DNA of 64,000 nt from Membranipora membranacea (Eukaryota; Bryozoa; Gymnolaemata; Cheilostomatida; Membraniporidae): the NCBI GenBank assembly GCA_914767715.1, contig OU612069.1:14629387-14693386 (forward strand), given 5' to 3'. Shown one piece after another: positions 26,401 to 34,657 of this stretch. The position numbers and the translations under genes were made by a program. Position 1 is the stretch's first letter, and each line of letters begins with the position of its first letter. The notes under the pieces are model-generated. The model searched no databases. It was given only the letters and a program-made list of their open reading frames with translations, and was not told the origin of the DNA.

Positions 26401-29400
26401 ATCCAAGGTTGCCTAACCCTGATCCGTTCCACCCCTAGATGTGATGTTGAAAATGAAACTAGTCTTGAAATTTTTGAGGTAATATGACAGTCATTTGTAC
26501 TAGATGATAAGAGAGATAAAATGAGATTCTGTTTATTATTTTGCTCACACTGTTATATATTTAACAGCAATCTTCCAACCTTGATTTATTTTCTAAAACA
26601 GATTTGAGATTTGAACAAAATCAATTTATAAATTAATTTAAAGACTACCCAAAGACCAATGCATGTTATAATCAGGCAGTTACTTATAATAAAGTTGTGT
26701 CAGATTTGCATGAGAAAAAAATCAATGCTCTACTTGGCATGAATCATTGATGTGGAAAATGTGCCCCATAAAGGAAGGCCCATTCTCTGCATTATGGCAT
26801 CAGGGTATGTCATGTCATGCCAAGTAGAGCATCAAATTTTTCACCACGCAAAACTGAACACAACTTTATCATAAGCAATTGTCTGACTAAAACATGCATT
26901 CGACTTTGGGTAGTCTTTAAGTCTAATATTTCACTTCATTTTTAAAGGTCAATTCTCATAATAGAGTTCTAAATACACTATGAGATAGTGTTTGAATGTG
27001 ATCACATACAACATTATAGACAAACAGAAGATTATACGCGCTTTAAAATACTATGTAAAGTTATTCTTAATATATTAATTTGTGTTTTTTGGTGTGTCAG
27101 ATTGAGAATACAAGTTGGGTCCATATCACCTTAACATTTTAGATTTTATTCAGTTTAAAGCTCACCTGTTGCACAAGAGCACGAAGCTTGTTCTCACAAT
27201 CTCCACTCCATGCTGTGTAACTCACTTTGGTAGCATCATATACTGTAGCAAAGTCTGCTTGTTGATGAGTCTCAGCATTTGTACAACCAGCGACTTTTGA
27301 ACATCTGTGAATATTAAGTTTGAAATTACATTGAAGACCCTAACACTTAGGATCCTAGTTTGATAGTTGTATTTCATTTGGATATTCAATAAAATCCAAA
27401 GAAAATGAGAGTTATGGCCATAGAGTTAGTATATACTCTAGAGTGGACAATGTGTACAAAAATAGCAACAGTTTTTGTCCTACTTAATTATTGCGAAATC
27501 CATGACACAACGCAATCTGGTTGTGCATGGCTAGTGCCTGTATCATATAAGTTATCATTGAGAATAAACGTGATGGGTATGGAAATTTAGATTTTTAGAG
27601 CGCTTAGAGCCATTTTTTCGGGAAAAAATTTTATCTGACACTATGTGGATCACTTGCAGGTATTTTCAATAGCAGCCGTTTGAGAATATTTCTATGTTTT
27701 CCCATTAAAATAAGCCAAAATCTCAAACACAAACACATCATTGTAATGAAAGAGAAAATACCGGGCTAGCTTAACTTTTTTCACTGACACATGCCAGCCA
27801 TATAAGCTGTGTCCTGTCTCTCTTACTTATATTATATGTGAGGGCCATAGATAGTTTAGCAAAGATGGTAGGGGAGGCAAAAATGGTAGGGGAGGCAAAA
27901 ATCCTAGGCGAGTCAGAAGCATCACCAAGAGGGTGCAGTAGATTTGGCAAGTGGATATCCCTGGGGAGCCACTTCTGATATGGGTTATTCAATAATAGTG
28001 TTTTTAGGCCACCATATTTAGATTCTAGGGGAGACAGTGCCTCCCTGCCTCCCCTAGAACTATGAGCCTGTATGTTACACACTCAAGGGGCTTATTTTAT
28101 TTTTGATTGTTATGAAGTACAAGTAGACTGTGTAGAAGTGATCGGAGGTGTAGAAGTATTGTATGTGATGCTTACATTTACAAATAAACAACCATCAGAG
28201 AGAATTGCATCACATCCTCCCCCCCCCCCCCCCAAACAAAATTATCTCTTATTTTGTGTGGTGGGAAATATGAAATATCTGGAAACTTAAAAATGTCACA
28301 TCGGTGAGCACTCATATAACCATGTCTTGTGGGTAGAATTTTCTGAAAGTTTGTAGAACAGAGGTGAATGCAAATAGATAGATTTGGACCAATGACATAT
28401 AGAAATTTTGGTTAAAAGATTTTAATTCCCAATATATACTATTATATGTACGTAAAGATTAAAGTATTTAAGTCTCAAATTACGCCCTCTGTACTCTTCT
28501 CAACTGAAGATTGGAGTTGCAAAGACGAAATTTACGGTGTTTTCTCCCTAATGTGTTGCGACTGATAACTGAGGGCCATCTTCATACTATTTTCCAGACT
28601 GAATGAGGGAATTCAAGAAAATCCAGAGTCAATCTGGACAAGTATGAATCTTGAGTTGTCCATTCGACGTTTTCTTGATATTCAATGACTCAGCAGAAGA
28701 GATTATGTGTTTATTGATTTAACCTGCTGTGTTGACTTGAATAGTTTTGGCGATACAAATACAATACCCCGGAAATGGAATTAAGACCTTTAAATGACAT
28801 AGCCAAACCAAAACACGAGATGTTTAAGCTCAAAGTTTTTGAACCACAGGTAACCTGCACGCCTTGTATAATTGGAAGTCACGATACTGGACATAAAATG
28901 AACTCACTGAGTGTGTGACATTTTAGTTAGAGAGACACGACACAGTTAAACTGGCAGGCAAGTGGTAGGGGCAAAACCGGCTAGCCAGGTAATTGTGATT
29001 ATATCGTGATAATGTGTTTGCGGTTGAGATTTTAGTGTTTTATGGGGATAACACAAATCATTTTGTCCCCTAACTGCCAAAGAGGCAAGGCAAGCAGCAA
29101 ACTTTTTCACTTCAAATCGCTTTTCCCATGTTTTCACAAATCAACGTCAGTAGCTGCAGCTGATCAGATAAAATAAACCGACTGAGTGTACAACTTATTA
29201 GTTAGAGAGACAGGACACAGTTATATGCCTGGCAAGTGGCAAAAACCAGCTAGCCCTGTCATTGCGATATAAGCTCACGTGTTTGCGGTTGATATTTGGC
29301 GAGAATAAGAAAGTTTTCATACTGACTGGAAGTGAAAATACCTGCAGGTGATGTAGATGGTGTTACATGTGGAATTCTCTGAAAAAATGGCTATAAGTGC

Positions 29401-32392
29401 TCAATAAACTAAATTTGTATGTCCATTTCTAATATTTTCAATGTTTAAGTCAATGATTCATGCGCTATCCACGCACAACCAGATTTCGTTGCGTCAAGGA
29501 ATTGAAAGTGAAAATACCAGCAAGTGATCCACATAGAATCACATGAAAAATTTTCAGAAAAATGGCTATAAGCGCTCTAAAAATCTAAATTGCCATGCCC
29601 AATACTTATATTCTCAATGATAAGTTTTATGATACAGGCACTAGCCATGCACAACCAGATTGCGTTGTGGCATGGATTTTGCAATAATTAAGTAGGACGT
29701 TTTTAGCACTGCATTGTCCATGTCCACTCTAGAGTATATAATAACTCTATGGTTATGGCACATCGTGAATCGAGGCTATTTTGAACAAAATGGCCGACAG
29801 CTACTGAATGCTATTTCTGAATATTTTCCCTTGTTTTTTCATGGTATCTTGTGGAAACTAAAGTTTTGACGCAGGAAGATTTTCTTCTGCCCTTATGATA
29901 CTCTCTCTTTCTCTGTCTTGGCAATCAAACTCAAGACATGAAATATTATCAAGTGGACTAGAAATGAGAAGTTGTCCTCTCTTAACCAACTAAGAAAACT
30001 TAGACTAAAAAAAGGAAATGGTCAACTATCAAACAGGTCTCAACAGTGTCAGTGAATAGATTAAACACTGCAAAATTTCCCTCCCACCTCCCTTTCACTA
30101 ACTTATAATGTCCATTTTTAAAATTCTAACGATTTCATTTGTTCATCAATGATTAGTACCCGGTCTATCAAACAATATGAGTACAGTGTGATTAATTGTG
30201 ACTTTTGATTGGAAATGCGTGAAGTACATCCATATTTTTCCCCAATTGGATTATAAGAAAGAAATAAATACACCTCCATCCTTAAATTCTTGGTCTGTGT
30301 CGAAAATGATTTGCCTGTTTGGGACGACTTTTAACACCCTAATATTAATAATAAAAATAATTTACACTGCATTTGCTATCCAGTGCGTCTCACAGGGACA
30401 ATGAAAATATGCATATATAAGATATGATACAACTCATTTTTATAGCACATCCTTGTACTAGCTATGGGTGGGCAAACTAGGGTTATGTATGAAGAGCTAA
30501 CCTCCATTATCAGCATGAATAGTGACTGGGATTCCAAAGACAAAAACCCAGGATCTAGGAGGGTCAAAACTAACTTTGACTAGGCTGCCTTTGGCCAATA
30601 CTGTTTTGTGATTATTTCTGGTGTGAGTATAGCAGCCTGGTAACTAGTGATGGCAAATTGTCAGATTTTGGCGAGACGGGACGAGACCGAGACAGCAAGA
30701 AAATTCGGGACGAGACCGGGACGAGACCGAGACATATAACGATGCCGATAAAACATTCTTCAGATATCACAATTTAAAAGAATGGTGGATATTCATTCAC
30801 TATCACTAGTGCAATCAGCTTATAGTACATTTGATTCAAGTTGTAGCTTATGATCTATAGCAATAAGGATCTATGTTGAAACCAAGTTTCATCAAATTCT
30901 GTCAAGTATTTATTGAATTATAGAAAGCCACACGCTCGTGCAGACTTCCACTAATTCTTGCAAATTAAATTTTGTATGAGTATCAGCCTGCCACACATGA
31001 TTGTCATTGCCCAAATTTATACTCATTATTTATGGGTGTAATCCTACTGTAATCCTCCTCAGCCAATCTAAAACATAGGCCTATCTATAGTGATAACTAA
31101 ATAAAATAGTAAAACCAAGGAGAAGCTGTTTCTTCTTGTTTATTATACCAACCAGTCAAGTGATTCAGCTTCTGGATATGCTTAGGCTCAACTATCTCCT
31201 CATATTTATACAATTTGATACCCCATTAGTCATTGTATCCCTTCTCCCTCTTGCCCCAGGTCCAAATCAATGAGAAAGCTCCACATTGATCATCCATTCC
31301 ATCTTTTTAACAGAAGTTGTTTACATAGATATGGCCTTGACTTATCAATCAAAACAGACAGCCAATCAATCAAATCTGACAGCCAATCAGGTAACATTTC
31401 CGTTAAATAATTGCAGCAAAAGCATGACTAATAACTATCATTCCATTATATCATAGTCAGAATTACAAGTGACATCACATAATAACCGTTGTGGAGTGGG
31501 TAAGAGCATGGACTGCTGATCACTAGGTCACTGGTTCGAGTCTGGGTGAAGGCAATGTTTTGACCAGCTATACCATTTACAATGCCAGTGGTCTCGACCT
31601 GTAGTAAGAGTTGTCTGTCTCGACGAGACGAGATACTGTCCCGAGGAGACAAGTCTTGCGAGACCAGGAATTGTCCCGTCTCGTTGCCATCACTACGTGG
31701 TAACTGGTAACGGTAGGCAAGGGCTAGGCTTACTGTTGTTCTGTTTTTCTGTCATTTTAGTATCAATCTGTCACAGGGGGGAATCGGTTATATCATTCAT
31801 TACTGTCCTTGTTGGAACATATTTAATTTTTTTGTTCATTGCTTCGATATTCCTTTGATATGAGCAGTGGCTGTTCATTGCTTTCCTAAACACTTTCAAT
31901 AACTTTATCATAATCATCAACTTACTTAAGATGCATTGATCATACATATTATATTTTGTTTATTCAACTGGCTAGATATAATGCACTGATCATATAGTTC
32001 CATTGGTACTGGCTCAAAACTGTGCTTTAGCATCAGAATGAAAAACTTGCCTTGTCGAAAAAAAGTCAATAAGGTGATATTACTTACTGATGACATATAG
32101 CATTAGAACAGATGTCACACCAATGATCCCAAGGTCGAATGCAGGCTTCCATTTCACAGACAGCTCCATCAAAGAATTTTGCAGCACAATCTTTCATTGT
32201 AGCCTCCTGGATCATATCCTTGTAATACTCAGGGTTATCCAACCAGGAAGGATTATCACACTCATCATCACCATTAGCTGTGTGTGTCGTTGCTAGAGAG
32301 CGATTAGACAAAGCAGAACCGAGTCTTTTGACTTTTTCTTTTACTTCTGATATTAAAACTTCCTGCGCCTCAACTGCTTCTTGTATTTCCAT
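14284..32392 (-). CDS. TRIM-like gene: B-box-like zinc module, coiled coil, beta-propeller (six exons)
   Basis: Six minus-strand exons (32088-32392, 27166-27304, 24552-24792, 16427-16441, 15530-16327, 14284-14411) have AG/GT borders and matching phases and give a 541-residue protein. Residues 1-30 are helical. Residues 79-115 hold C79, C84, C92, C95, C100, C103, C109 and H115, with a WCxxCxxxxCxxC core like a B-box type 2. Residues about 120-225 are coiled-coil-like, 235-290 a Pro/Ser/Lys linker, and 300-541 a beta-propeller with repeated 'GNxL', 'DxxNSVLVSDS' and 'WGITSDQSGLIYVV' strands. By family knowledge, B-box/coiled-coil/NHL proteins are cytoplasmic oligomers, often E3 ligases. No RING was found, so ligase activity is not claimed. 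Alternative: exons 4-6 could be a separate gene starting at the ATG at 16502. The 15-nt exon 4 is the weakest link. Confidence 0.68.
14412..15529 (-). other. Intron 5 of the TRIM-like gene
   Basis: About 1.1 kb between two confident exons. It holds a perfect 54-bp palindrome at 14797-14850 and otherwise unremarkable AT-rich sequence. Confidence 0.65.
14797..14850. repeat. Perfect 54-bp palindrome without loop
   Basis: The two 27-base halves are exact reverse complements meeting at 14823/14824 (centre CATATATG). It lies in an intron of the TRIM-like gene. It could be a collapsed inverted-repeat element or a hairpin-forming insertion. I see no target duplication. Confidence 0.9.
15530..16327 (-). 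CDS. TRIM-like gene, exon 5 (linker and most of the beta-propeller)
   Basis: A 798-nt exon with acceptor TTTTAG and donor GTGATT, phase 1 to phase 1. A Pro/Ser/Lys-rich linker (SSKLSPAAAKQTTSIPPPAK) precedes about 220 residues of blade-like repeats: NCYAVSWREDGNILCS, PYGVHILPGDNSVLVSD and TPWGITSDQSGLIYVVSGG. The turns resemble NHL/SMP-30-type propellers more than classical WD40, since no GH...WD pairs are seen. NHL blades usually bind RNA or protein. The ligand here is unknown. Confidence 0.8.
16427..16441 (-). CDS. TRIM-like gene, candidate 15-nt exon 4
   Basis: The donor GTAGGA below 16427 is clear and its phase 1 matches exon 5. The upstream limit is inferred: the AG at 16442-16443 gives a 15-nt exon that joins exon 3 in phase. 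Alternatives are an acceptor at 16456-16457 (phase 0, which does not join exon 3) or a first exon from the ATG at 16500-16502. In the last case exons 4-6 would form a 333-residue gene of their own. Confidence 0.42.
16503..17674. other. Intron 3 of the TRIM-like gene, distal part
   Basis: Contains a GC-rich island near 16605-16650 (CCTCGCCCGGCGGCCCCCGG) and otherwise AT-rich sequence with no recognised element. Confidence 0.5.
17680..17927 (+). repeat. 5' LTR of the Gypsy element
   Basis: 248 bp, TG...CA. It contains an E-box CACGTG near 17717, a TATA-like TATAAATA at 17745-17752, several near-identical 12-bp GTTGATRTAYA repeats at about 17777-17822, and two AATAAA signals near the end. It differs from the 3' LTR only by C versus G in the last dozen bases. 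Confidence 0.96.
17928..17940 (+). promoter_or_regulatory. Primer-binding-site candidate
   Basis: TTGGCGACGAGGA abuts the 5' LTR, where the tRNA primer site of a Gypsy element is expected, and begins with the usual TGG one base in. I did not identify the matching tRNA. Confidence 0.6.
18185..20335 (+). CDS. Gypsy gag-protease-reverse transcriptase frame
   Basis: 716 codons. Residues 1-250 are capsid-like. Two zinc knuckles follow: C263/C266/H271/C278 with a long last spacing, and C285/C288/H293/C298 in classical CX2CX4HX4C form. The aspartic protease motif DSGS is at 353-356. RT spans about 495-700, with D583 in KLDM and D645-D646 in the LADD box. The usual conserved FG and P of the following RT motif appear as YG and L (LFYGCSMALEKF), which may impair function. 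The frame ends inside the region joining RT to RNase H, where related elements continue, so the stop at 20333-20335 is probably a lesion. The upstream leader 17941-18184 shows no coding. Confidence 0.92.
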   Translation: MSLDIGCPGNFEVEGEASVVATAWLAWIEEFDCYAHCKGLFNPSGTSAKESSLRRQRQALLLFCGGPCVREVLKNHNDSIEEVTEKCQPDDYDGTIQVLNAHFLVKPNKRFMRHVFRQMRQTAGETIAQYVGRLRKGSVGCEYVDVNDSIVDQIVSGCYYDALRKKFLEAGASLDLAKLMSISASHEAVEMQNREMRNGQNPGASAHAKSNAHEFPNATGGVNRLGSFVRHGNSGGKPKPRYEDSNGGKSYRGTSNRKSAESCYRCGSSKHSGSDTNCPAKDKQCNKCSKIGHFAIACRSVEPKKKVHSILSAGSQNADQGQASFQCKAIRPKFNLDKLEIRVGNIPLDVLVDSGSQSNVISKDTFDLLVSRGLRAKVEPTDLELFPYTADKPLDLFGCFNAELEAGNQRATAEIIIINDRDQKSLLSNDTSHALKLIKIGYNVGVNSLDSNTSNVSNYGSLLDNYKNLFSGVGKFKGPDIKIGIDPNVTPVCQPYNRVPFALRSKVEAKLEQLVKSDIIEVVAKPTQWISPLISVPKANGDIRLCVDMRRANQAIIRERHPMPTVDDLLQDKNGSKVFSKLDMKEGFTQFALHPDSRDITTFSCHIGLYRYKRLFYGCSMALEKFYAEIHRLIQGIPGVANLADDIIIHGSDRAEHDARLIQVLDRLKSAGLTLNRQKCTFGVDELEFVGHKLSAKGIDPMAGEVDAIVNAKELL
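20331..20530 (+). pseudogene. Interrupted RT-RNase H connection of the Gypsy element
   Basis: The conserved RT thumb/connection peptides here lie in a different frame from both flanking ORFs, and the following RNase H frame returns to that of the first ORF. This indicates at least two length changes, with some conserved residues missing at the first. The polyprotein cannot be read through as one chain without recoding. Confidence 0.75.
20531..22309 (+). CDS. Gypsy RNase H-integrase frame
   Basis: Open from 20531; a TAA lies just before. It begins in the RNase H domain (DASPFGLGAVL and SRYHQTEREALSLVWACERF, ending WPGSKNVADPLSRL), so it lacks a native start. Integrase follows: the zinc-binding HTGH...CHEC, then a catalytic triad at AVDHFG, KSDSGPAF and GLVESS with 35 residues between the second Asp and the Glu (D,D35E). 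A chromodomain is not evident, and the C-terminus is basic/polar. It makes sense only as the distal part of pol. Confidence 0.92.
   Translation, partial: ADASPFGLGAVLIQDQEDGPRVISYALRSLSDVESRYHQTEREALSLVWACERFKPHLIGNKFDLVTDHEPLKVIYGPRSKPCARIERWVLRLMPYDYTVVYWPGSKNVADPLSRLSASKVCDLSLANKAEAYVRFVALNSVPRAMTAKEIEKISLDDEEFSIVRKCINSNNFDVRGISKSYKLISGELCVIGNLVLRGSRIVIPSQLRPHVLNLAHTGHLGIVGTKRNLRTKVWWPNIDSDVDKHITACHECQLVGKPSSPEPMLSSDLPTAPWKEVAVDHFGPFGHSSQYLLVVIDYYSRYFECIPVKSTSAATTLMALDEVFQTHGIPQYLKSDSGPAFISEDFRKFCENLAIKHSRGTPKWPQGNGLVESSMKSIKKRLQIAVTTGKDWGSELHKFLFSYRNTPHPATGKSPAELLFGRKLRTKLPMYDNDSKLDDIQVRQHDAEYKAKVKEYTDRKRKAANSSISIGDEVLLIRDQISQKTDTRYYNDIYVVVNKNGSQVTVRSSDGRKYVRNSSHLRPYKRTHEIIHSSFVDAGIVGTTEEEKRENSVRRSPRHKNTPDRYTNYLSSLKDYYDFCYTYYQGTQPNT
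22310..22667 (+). other. 3' untranslated part of the Gypsy element
   Basis: About 360 bases between the pol stop and the polypurine tract. A 71-codon frame here resembles nothing and has no family counterpart that I recognise. Confidence 0.7.
22668..22681 (+). promoter_or_regulatory. Polypurine tract
   Basis: GAGGAAAAGAGGGA runs directly into the TG of the 3' LTR, the expected position for plus-strand priming. Confidence 0.88.
22682..22929 (+). repeat. 3' LTR of the Gypsy element
   Basis: 248 bp, identical to the 5' LTR except one base near the end. Followed directly by the second GCCTC. Confidence 0.96.
23229..23430 (+). pseudogene. BEL/Pao retrotransposon pol fragment
   Basis: The frame reads RGEVLSTVASLFDSLGCLDP and then LKGKLLLKQLC, the signature at the RT-RNase H junction of BEL/Pao elements (known: 'VLS..SSLFDPLG...P..LKAK..LQ.LC'). 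Only this segment is recognisable. The frame continues into low-complexity sequence to 23555. It lies in intron 3 of the TRIM-like gene, 300 bp past the Gypsy element, on the opposite strand to the host gene. Confidence 0.7.
23810..24551. other. Intronic sequence without recognised features
   Basis: Between the BEL/Pao remnant and exon 3. I see no domain, repeat or RNA here. Confidence 0.5.
24552..24792 (-). CDS. TRIM-like gene, exon 3 (coiled coil)
   Basis: A 241-nt exon with acceptor TTTCATAG and donor GTATGC. It opens in phase 0, matching exon 2, and ends in phase 1. Heptad-like Leu/Val spacing runs through KKELARLASVSENLLG and ADLSKMLSKLNPIDDQV, as in the coiled coil that dimerises TRIM proteins. 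Its 3' intron is 8.1 kb long and holds the Gypsy element. Confidence 0.72.
25527..26445. mobile_element. hAT-like non-autonomous DNA transposon, 903 bp
   Basis: Ends TAGGGGTGGAA at 25535 and its complement at 26437. It is flanked by 8-bp duplications GATTTGAT (25527-25534) and GATGTGAT (26438-26445) with one mismatch. An 8-bp duplication and GGGGTGG-type ends are typical of hAT. An internal inverted repeat lies at about 25698-25742. No transposase frame is recognised. It lies in intron 2 of the TRIM-like gene. Confidence 0.78.
26638..26920. mobile_element. 283-bp inverted-repeat element (MITE)
   Basis: Ends TTAAAGACTACCCAAAG at the left and the complement at the right. Both arms continue inward for more than 100 bases (TTATRATAAAGTTGTGT and CTCTACTTGGCATG in inverted positions). 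Non-coding. A related partial copy lies at 35262-35362. Confidence 0.8.
27166..27304 (-). CDS. TRIM-like gene, exon 2 (end of zinc module, start of coiled coil)
   Basis: A 139-nt exon with acceptor CACAG and donor GTGAGC. It starts with one base that completes the split Gln codon of exon 1, then 46 open codons to phase 0. It continues the cysteine pattern (CSKVAGC, then ETH) and enters a helical stretch (ENKLRALVQQ). It has no ATG. The plus-strand ORF over the same bases is a shadow. Confidence 0.74.
27413..29760. mobile_element. Element with ~250-bp inverted terminal repeats
   Basis: 27413-27665 (GGCCATAGAGTTAGTATATA, ACTCTAGAGTGGACA...) recurs inverted at about 29515-29760. A third, more diverged half copy lies at about 29330-29510. 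Between them, 28940-29010 and 29195-29290 are a direct repeat sharing GTTAGAGAGACA and TGTGTTTGCGGTTGA. No transposase is visible. It lies within the introns between exons 1 and 2 of the TRIM-like gene. Confidence 0.6.
28219..28234. repeat. Poly-C tract
   Basis: Run of about 16 C. Similar C or G runs of 10-18 occur near 4746, 38407, 41528, 43449, 44102, 50889, 51139 and 56935. Confidence 0.85.
30638..31704. mobile_element. ~1.05-kb inverted-repeat element, hAT-like
   Basis: Left end TAGTGATGGCAAATTGTC (30645) and right end GTTGCCATCACTA (to 31695) are inverted. Both are flanked by TGGTAAC, with a 2-bp offset at the right. The subterminal regions are rich in GAGACGGGACGAGAC motifs in inverted orientation. 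It contains a tRNA-like SINE at 31485-31580. No transposase frame. Confidence 0.66.
31485..31580 (+). mobile_element. tRNA-derived SINE head
   Basis: Contains an A-box-like GTGGAGTGGGTAAGAGC and a B box GGTTCGAGTC about 40 bases apart. The body degenerates after a few dozen bases. Its position inside another repeat and the lack of a paired acceptor stem argue against a tRNA gene. Confidence 0.6.
32088..32392 (-). CDS. TRIM-like gene, exon 1 (start codon, B-box-like cysteines)
   Basis: Open from the ATG at 32392 to a GTAAGTA donor just below 32088, ending in phase 2. An AG acceptor sits at 32395-32396, two bases before the ATG, so a 5'-UTR intron or further upstream coding exons are possible. 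It encodes an acidic, helical N-terminus (MEIQEAVEAQEVLISEV) and then a cysteine-rich segment ending WCDICSNAICH. Known TRIM genes usually have a RING upstream. I saw none in 32.4-36 kb. Confidence 0.72.
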
Positions 32393-32871
32393 AGCTAGCG
32401 AAACAAAAAAGACACAACTATTATCATAGGCGTATTTAACTATCTCGAACTCTCGAATGTTAGAGGCAAGGATGGTTAGAGTGTTGGGAAAAATGTTCCA
32501 CCCTCGAATCAAGTAATGAGGAATTGTCTTCTTTTTCTGTTATTATTATTAGCTGTCCTCTCTTTGTCACTGGACATAAAAGTAAAATTTTGATATGAAA
32601 CCAGTAGACTTTTTGTTGTCTATTGACATTCCAAGGTCATCTTAATTAATACTTTGGGATGCAACGAAGTTACAGGAAAATACAGATAGAGCAAATCTTT
32701 TCTCCCTAAAAACTTCCTCATGCTACCCTAATGCTACCCAAATCTCTGGAGTATTGCTGTGTATATATTGTTACCCAGAAAGTCCCTTGACTTTTATCCC
32801 TCCAATGCTCTCATCAATATGCATATTTAGCAACAAAGCAAAGCAAGCACACCTGTCTGTTTTTGTTTTTT

Positions 32872-32875
<4 letters not shown>

Positions 32876-32902
<27 letters not shown>
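32876..32902. repeat. (ATC)n microsatellite
   Basis: About nine ATC units on the plus strand. It explains the poly-Met stretch in a minus-strand ORF here. Confidence 0.9.
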
Positions 32903-32903
<1 letters not shown>

Positions 32904-33252
32904 TTCATTATTGATGATGATGTTGGTGGTTGATTGATTGCTTGTTGTTGATTCATTGATTTTATTGTTGTGTTGATTCATTGAGACTGTCAACAGAACT
33001 ACACAGAACCACCACTTGGCCATCATAGTCATAGCTATCAATCATGGTGGGTCACAACACAGCCTCAGAGTCAGACCCACTGCAGTCATCATGGGCACCT
33101 GCTGGATCAGACATAGTACACAACATTATATACATCATATTTATTCTGGGGAATGATGTTGATTTTCCAATCTTTAACCTGGAGGTCAACAAGTCACTTA
33201 CTTACCATTGGAGTTTGTCTGGTTATGTTAATATTCTCTACTCTAACAATTT

Positions 33253-33288
33253 GTTAGAGACTCTAACAAATTTGTTAGAGTCTCTAAC
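33253..33288. repeat. Perfect 36-bp palindrome
   Basis: GTTAGAGACTCTAACAAA followed directly by its complement. Partial flanking repeats of CTCTAAC extend it. Confidence 0.88.
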
Positions 33289-34657
33289 AGATGCTTGTCT
33301 CCTGAAAAAAAATTTTCCGCTGCGCGGGGCTTTTTTTTTTAGAGAGTTGACCAGACAGATTAAATACGCCTATGACTACTATAAAAGACATATGCCCTGT
33401 GTCGATGTATTATGCAGTGTAGTTATGTTATTTAACTCGCCAGTGGTCCCTAGTCAGTATTAAAATAATCCCCAATGCCTGAGATTGCATATTTTGATGG
33501 TTTAGATTATTTATGTTTGACAAATTGTGAGCAAGGAGTTTGAAAAAGGAGTGGAAAAGGCCTCTCATTTCAAATTGTTGTTTGTCTCAACTGGTAATTT
33601 TCCTCTCTTTATCAGCAAATGTTATTCATGACCACAGCCAATCAGAGCAGAGACTGCAGAGAGTGACTTCCTGCCAAAAAGAAGTACAACTTGAGTTGCT
33701 GTAATAATTTTGATGAACTGTCCAATCAGCAAGAGCATAGTTGTGAAATCCCATTTATCAAGATGGGTTCTACCGCAAATTTCCTAAAGTGTTTGAACCT
33801 CTTGAAAAGAAACTAAACTAAGTAGCAGAGAGATATAGATAGCACTCAGGTATAGTCCATGTTTCAAACTATAGTCTAGTTTCACCTGGGACTCCAAAGC
33901 CCTCCGCTACTCATATAAGAAGGGAAAGTTTTACTGCAGACATGGCCATAAATTTGCCTCATAATTTGGTAATCAATGGCGGTTTTCACCAGTCAAACGT
34001 GGTATGTTATGCCTCCCATTGTCACTTAGGTGTTAGAACGGGCTTATTTAAGTACTTTCACTACTTTTATCTGGTCTAAGTTCCTCACATGGTTTTTAAA
34101 TGGCGAATGAATGATTTATTTTCAGTCTCTCTATCCCCCATCAAACATTTGCATTGGAATTATAATTCAATACCCTGCAAAAGTGGTTACTATATTACTA
34201 GCTATGTCTCAACTACACTTGTCGTGATTTACATCATGATATATTGTCTCTGGGTGTCTGAATATACCATTGAGTAAACATGTCAAATATTTTAATAATT
34301 TTCAACTGGAGACAGACATATAAAAAGACTGAGGACTTAAATGAATTTTAATGGAGGGACCATATTAGTACAACCCTTGGAAACAGCCTTGTTAAGTCAC
34401 AGGCTACATTTCGTTTCCACTCCCTCTCTGTAACTCCCTGTTGTGAGTGATAAGGCGATTAAGAAGACACTATCTGGATTGGCCATCAATTTGTGGTCAT
34501 TATTCAACTCTCTTCTTTTCCCTAATTGACTCACTATGATGTCATTTGTTGATATTATTAGATATAAACACTATAGAAGAGCATTGCATCAGGAAATTAC
34601 AACCTCTAGATTAGAGTGCGCTACGCTACGATGGTGTAACCTGTGATCACCAGAGTG
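33289..34657. other. Intergenic, nothing recognised
   Basis: Upstream of the TRIM-like gene. No domain-bearing frame, RING-like cysteine pattern or RNA was seen. A promoter for the gene may lie here or at 32.4-33.2 kb, but no decisive motif is visible. Confidence 0.4.

Noticed and set aside
32814-33041. Minus-strand ORF with poly-Met
   Set aside because: Generated by the (ATC)n microsatellite.
33044-33463. 139-codon plus-strand ORF
   Set aside because: Part of it is produced by the CTCTAAC palindrome, it has no domain and no splice context that I could connect.
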